From a virus, in the IMG/VR virus record IMGVR_UViG_3300032282_005033, positions 1 to 64,000 of that record: DNA of 64,000 bases; one strand, given 5' to 3'. Shown one piece after another: positions 63,822-64,000 of this stretch. The position numbers and the translations under genes are program-made. How positions within the stretch are numbered: position 1 is the first letter of the stretch; each line of letters starts with the position of its first letter. The notes under the pieces were generated by a model. It was not told the DNA's origin. It worked only from the letters and a program-made list of their open reading frames with translations, and made no database searches.

Positions 63822-64000
63822 TCAGTAATTCCTTTTGTGTGTCTGCACTATTATAGCTTCTACTTGTGGGTTGCAATAGTTTTGCTAATAATTCTTGACT
63901 TTTGCCTTTGTATTTTTCTTTAACAAAATTAATGTACTGCTCAACTATTTCTGGCATCCAAATTTGACCCTGGTTTCCCACTGGTATATTTTCTTTAGTT
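63811..64000 (-). CDS. C-terminal end of an unknown gene (runs off the window)
   Basis: Minus-strand frame from 63999 to TAA at 63813-63811 encodes about 62 residues: TKENIPVGNQGQIWMPEIVE, then QYINFVKEKYKGKSQELLAK and a polar tail LLQPTSRSYNSADTQKELLN. It is helical and charged. Its upstream part is outside the window. It overlaps the start of oxygenase 2, so it belongs to the same operon and is likely a structural or head-region gene, but I do not recognise it. Confidence 0.65.
   Translation of the reverse strand, partial: TKENIPVGNQGQIWMPEIVEQYINFVKEKYKGKSQELLAKLLQPTSRSYNSADTQKELLNDK

Noticed and set aside
1-64000. CRISPR arrays, tRNA genes, insertion sequences, inteins
   Set aside because: I looked for evenly spaced repeats, cloverleaf arms ending in CCA, transposase motifs and intein splice blocks and saw none. 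A tRNA able to read CGGA, if it exists, is outside this window.

Overview
This window is part of the genome of a large dsDNA phage with a contractile tail (a myovirus). Every gene I can support reads leftward on the minus strand. The DNA is AT-rich and densely packed. The host is not identifiable from the sequence. A peptidoglycan-cutting tail lysin, flavin-dependent ThyX and a B12-dependent ribonucleotide reductase point to a bacterium, but no more narrowly.

Layout in the direction of transcription (right to left): the C-terminus of an unknown gene (64000-63811); two tandem 2-oxoglutarate/Fe(II) oxygenases; a small protein; neck and tail-completion proteins; two sheath-like proteins flanking a tail-terminator-like protein; three related tube-like proteins, the first followed by a strong terminator; two small genes in the tail-chaperone position; a 2204-residue probable tape measure; a 1667-residue tail protein; a 3663-residue hub protein with a thermonuclease-like domain; a tail lysin; a spike OB-fold protein; a second spike protein; gp25-like and baseplate-J-like wedge proteins; a metallophosphoesterase; a long run of giant baseplate/fibre proteins; a separately terminated 200-residue probable virion protein; then nucleotide-metabolism genes (nrdJ, thyX) after one gene of unknown function.

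The outstanding feature is a frame-dependent behaviour of the codon CGG. Four tail/baseplate genes are split into pieces that join only by a +1 shift, at five junctions in all. Each junction contains an in-frame CGG followed by A (minus-strand contexts GTA CGG AAC, ATA CGG AAA, ATG CGG ACA, ATG CGG ACC, CAG CGG AAC). In a by-eye scan of every other coding frame I found no other in-frame CGG, although the triplet occurs roughly two hundred times out of frame. CGA, CGC and CGT are used normally for Arg. I infer that CGG is not an ordinary Arg codon here. Either it is an unassigned or starved codon where the ribosome skips C and reads GGA, or the quadruplet CGGA is decoded by an unusual tRNA. Merging the pieces gives exact whole-codon lengths: 1579, 120, 695 and 1667 residues.

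Other notable points: a strong excess of the tripeptide Ala-Thr-Pro in one baseplate gene, in a phage that also encodes two prolyl-hydroxylase-like enzymes; a thermonuclease-like domain at the end of the giant hub protein; two different sheath-like proteins; and a short motif (TTACTATAT) in several of the few real intergenic gaps.
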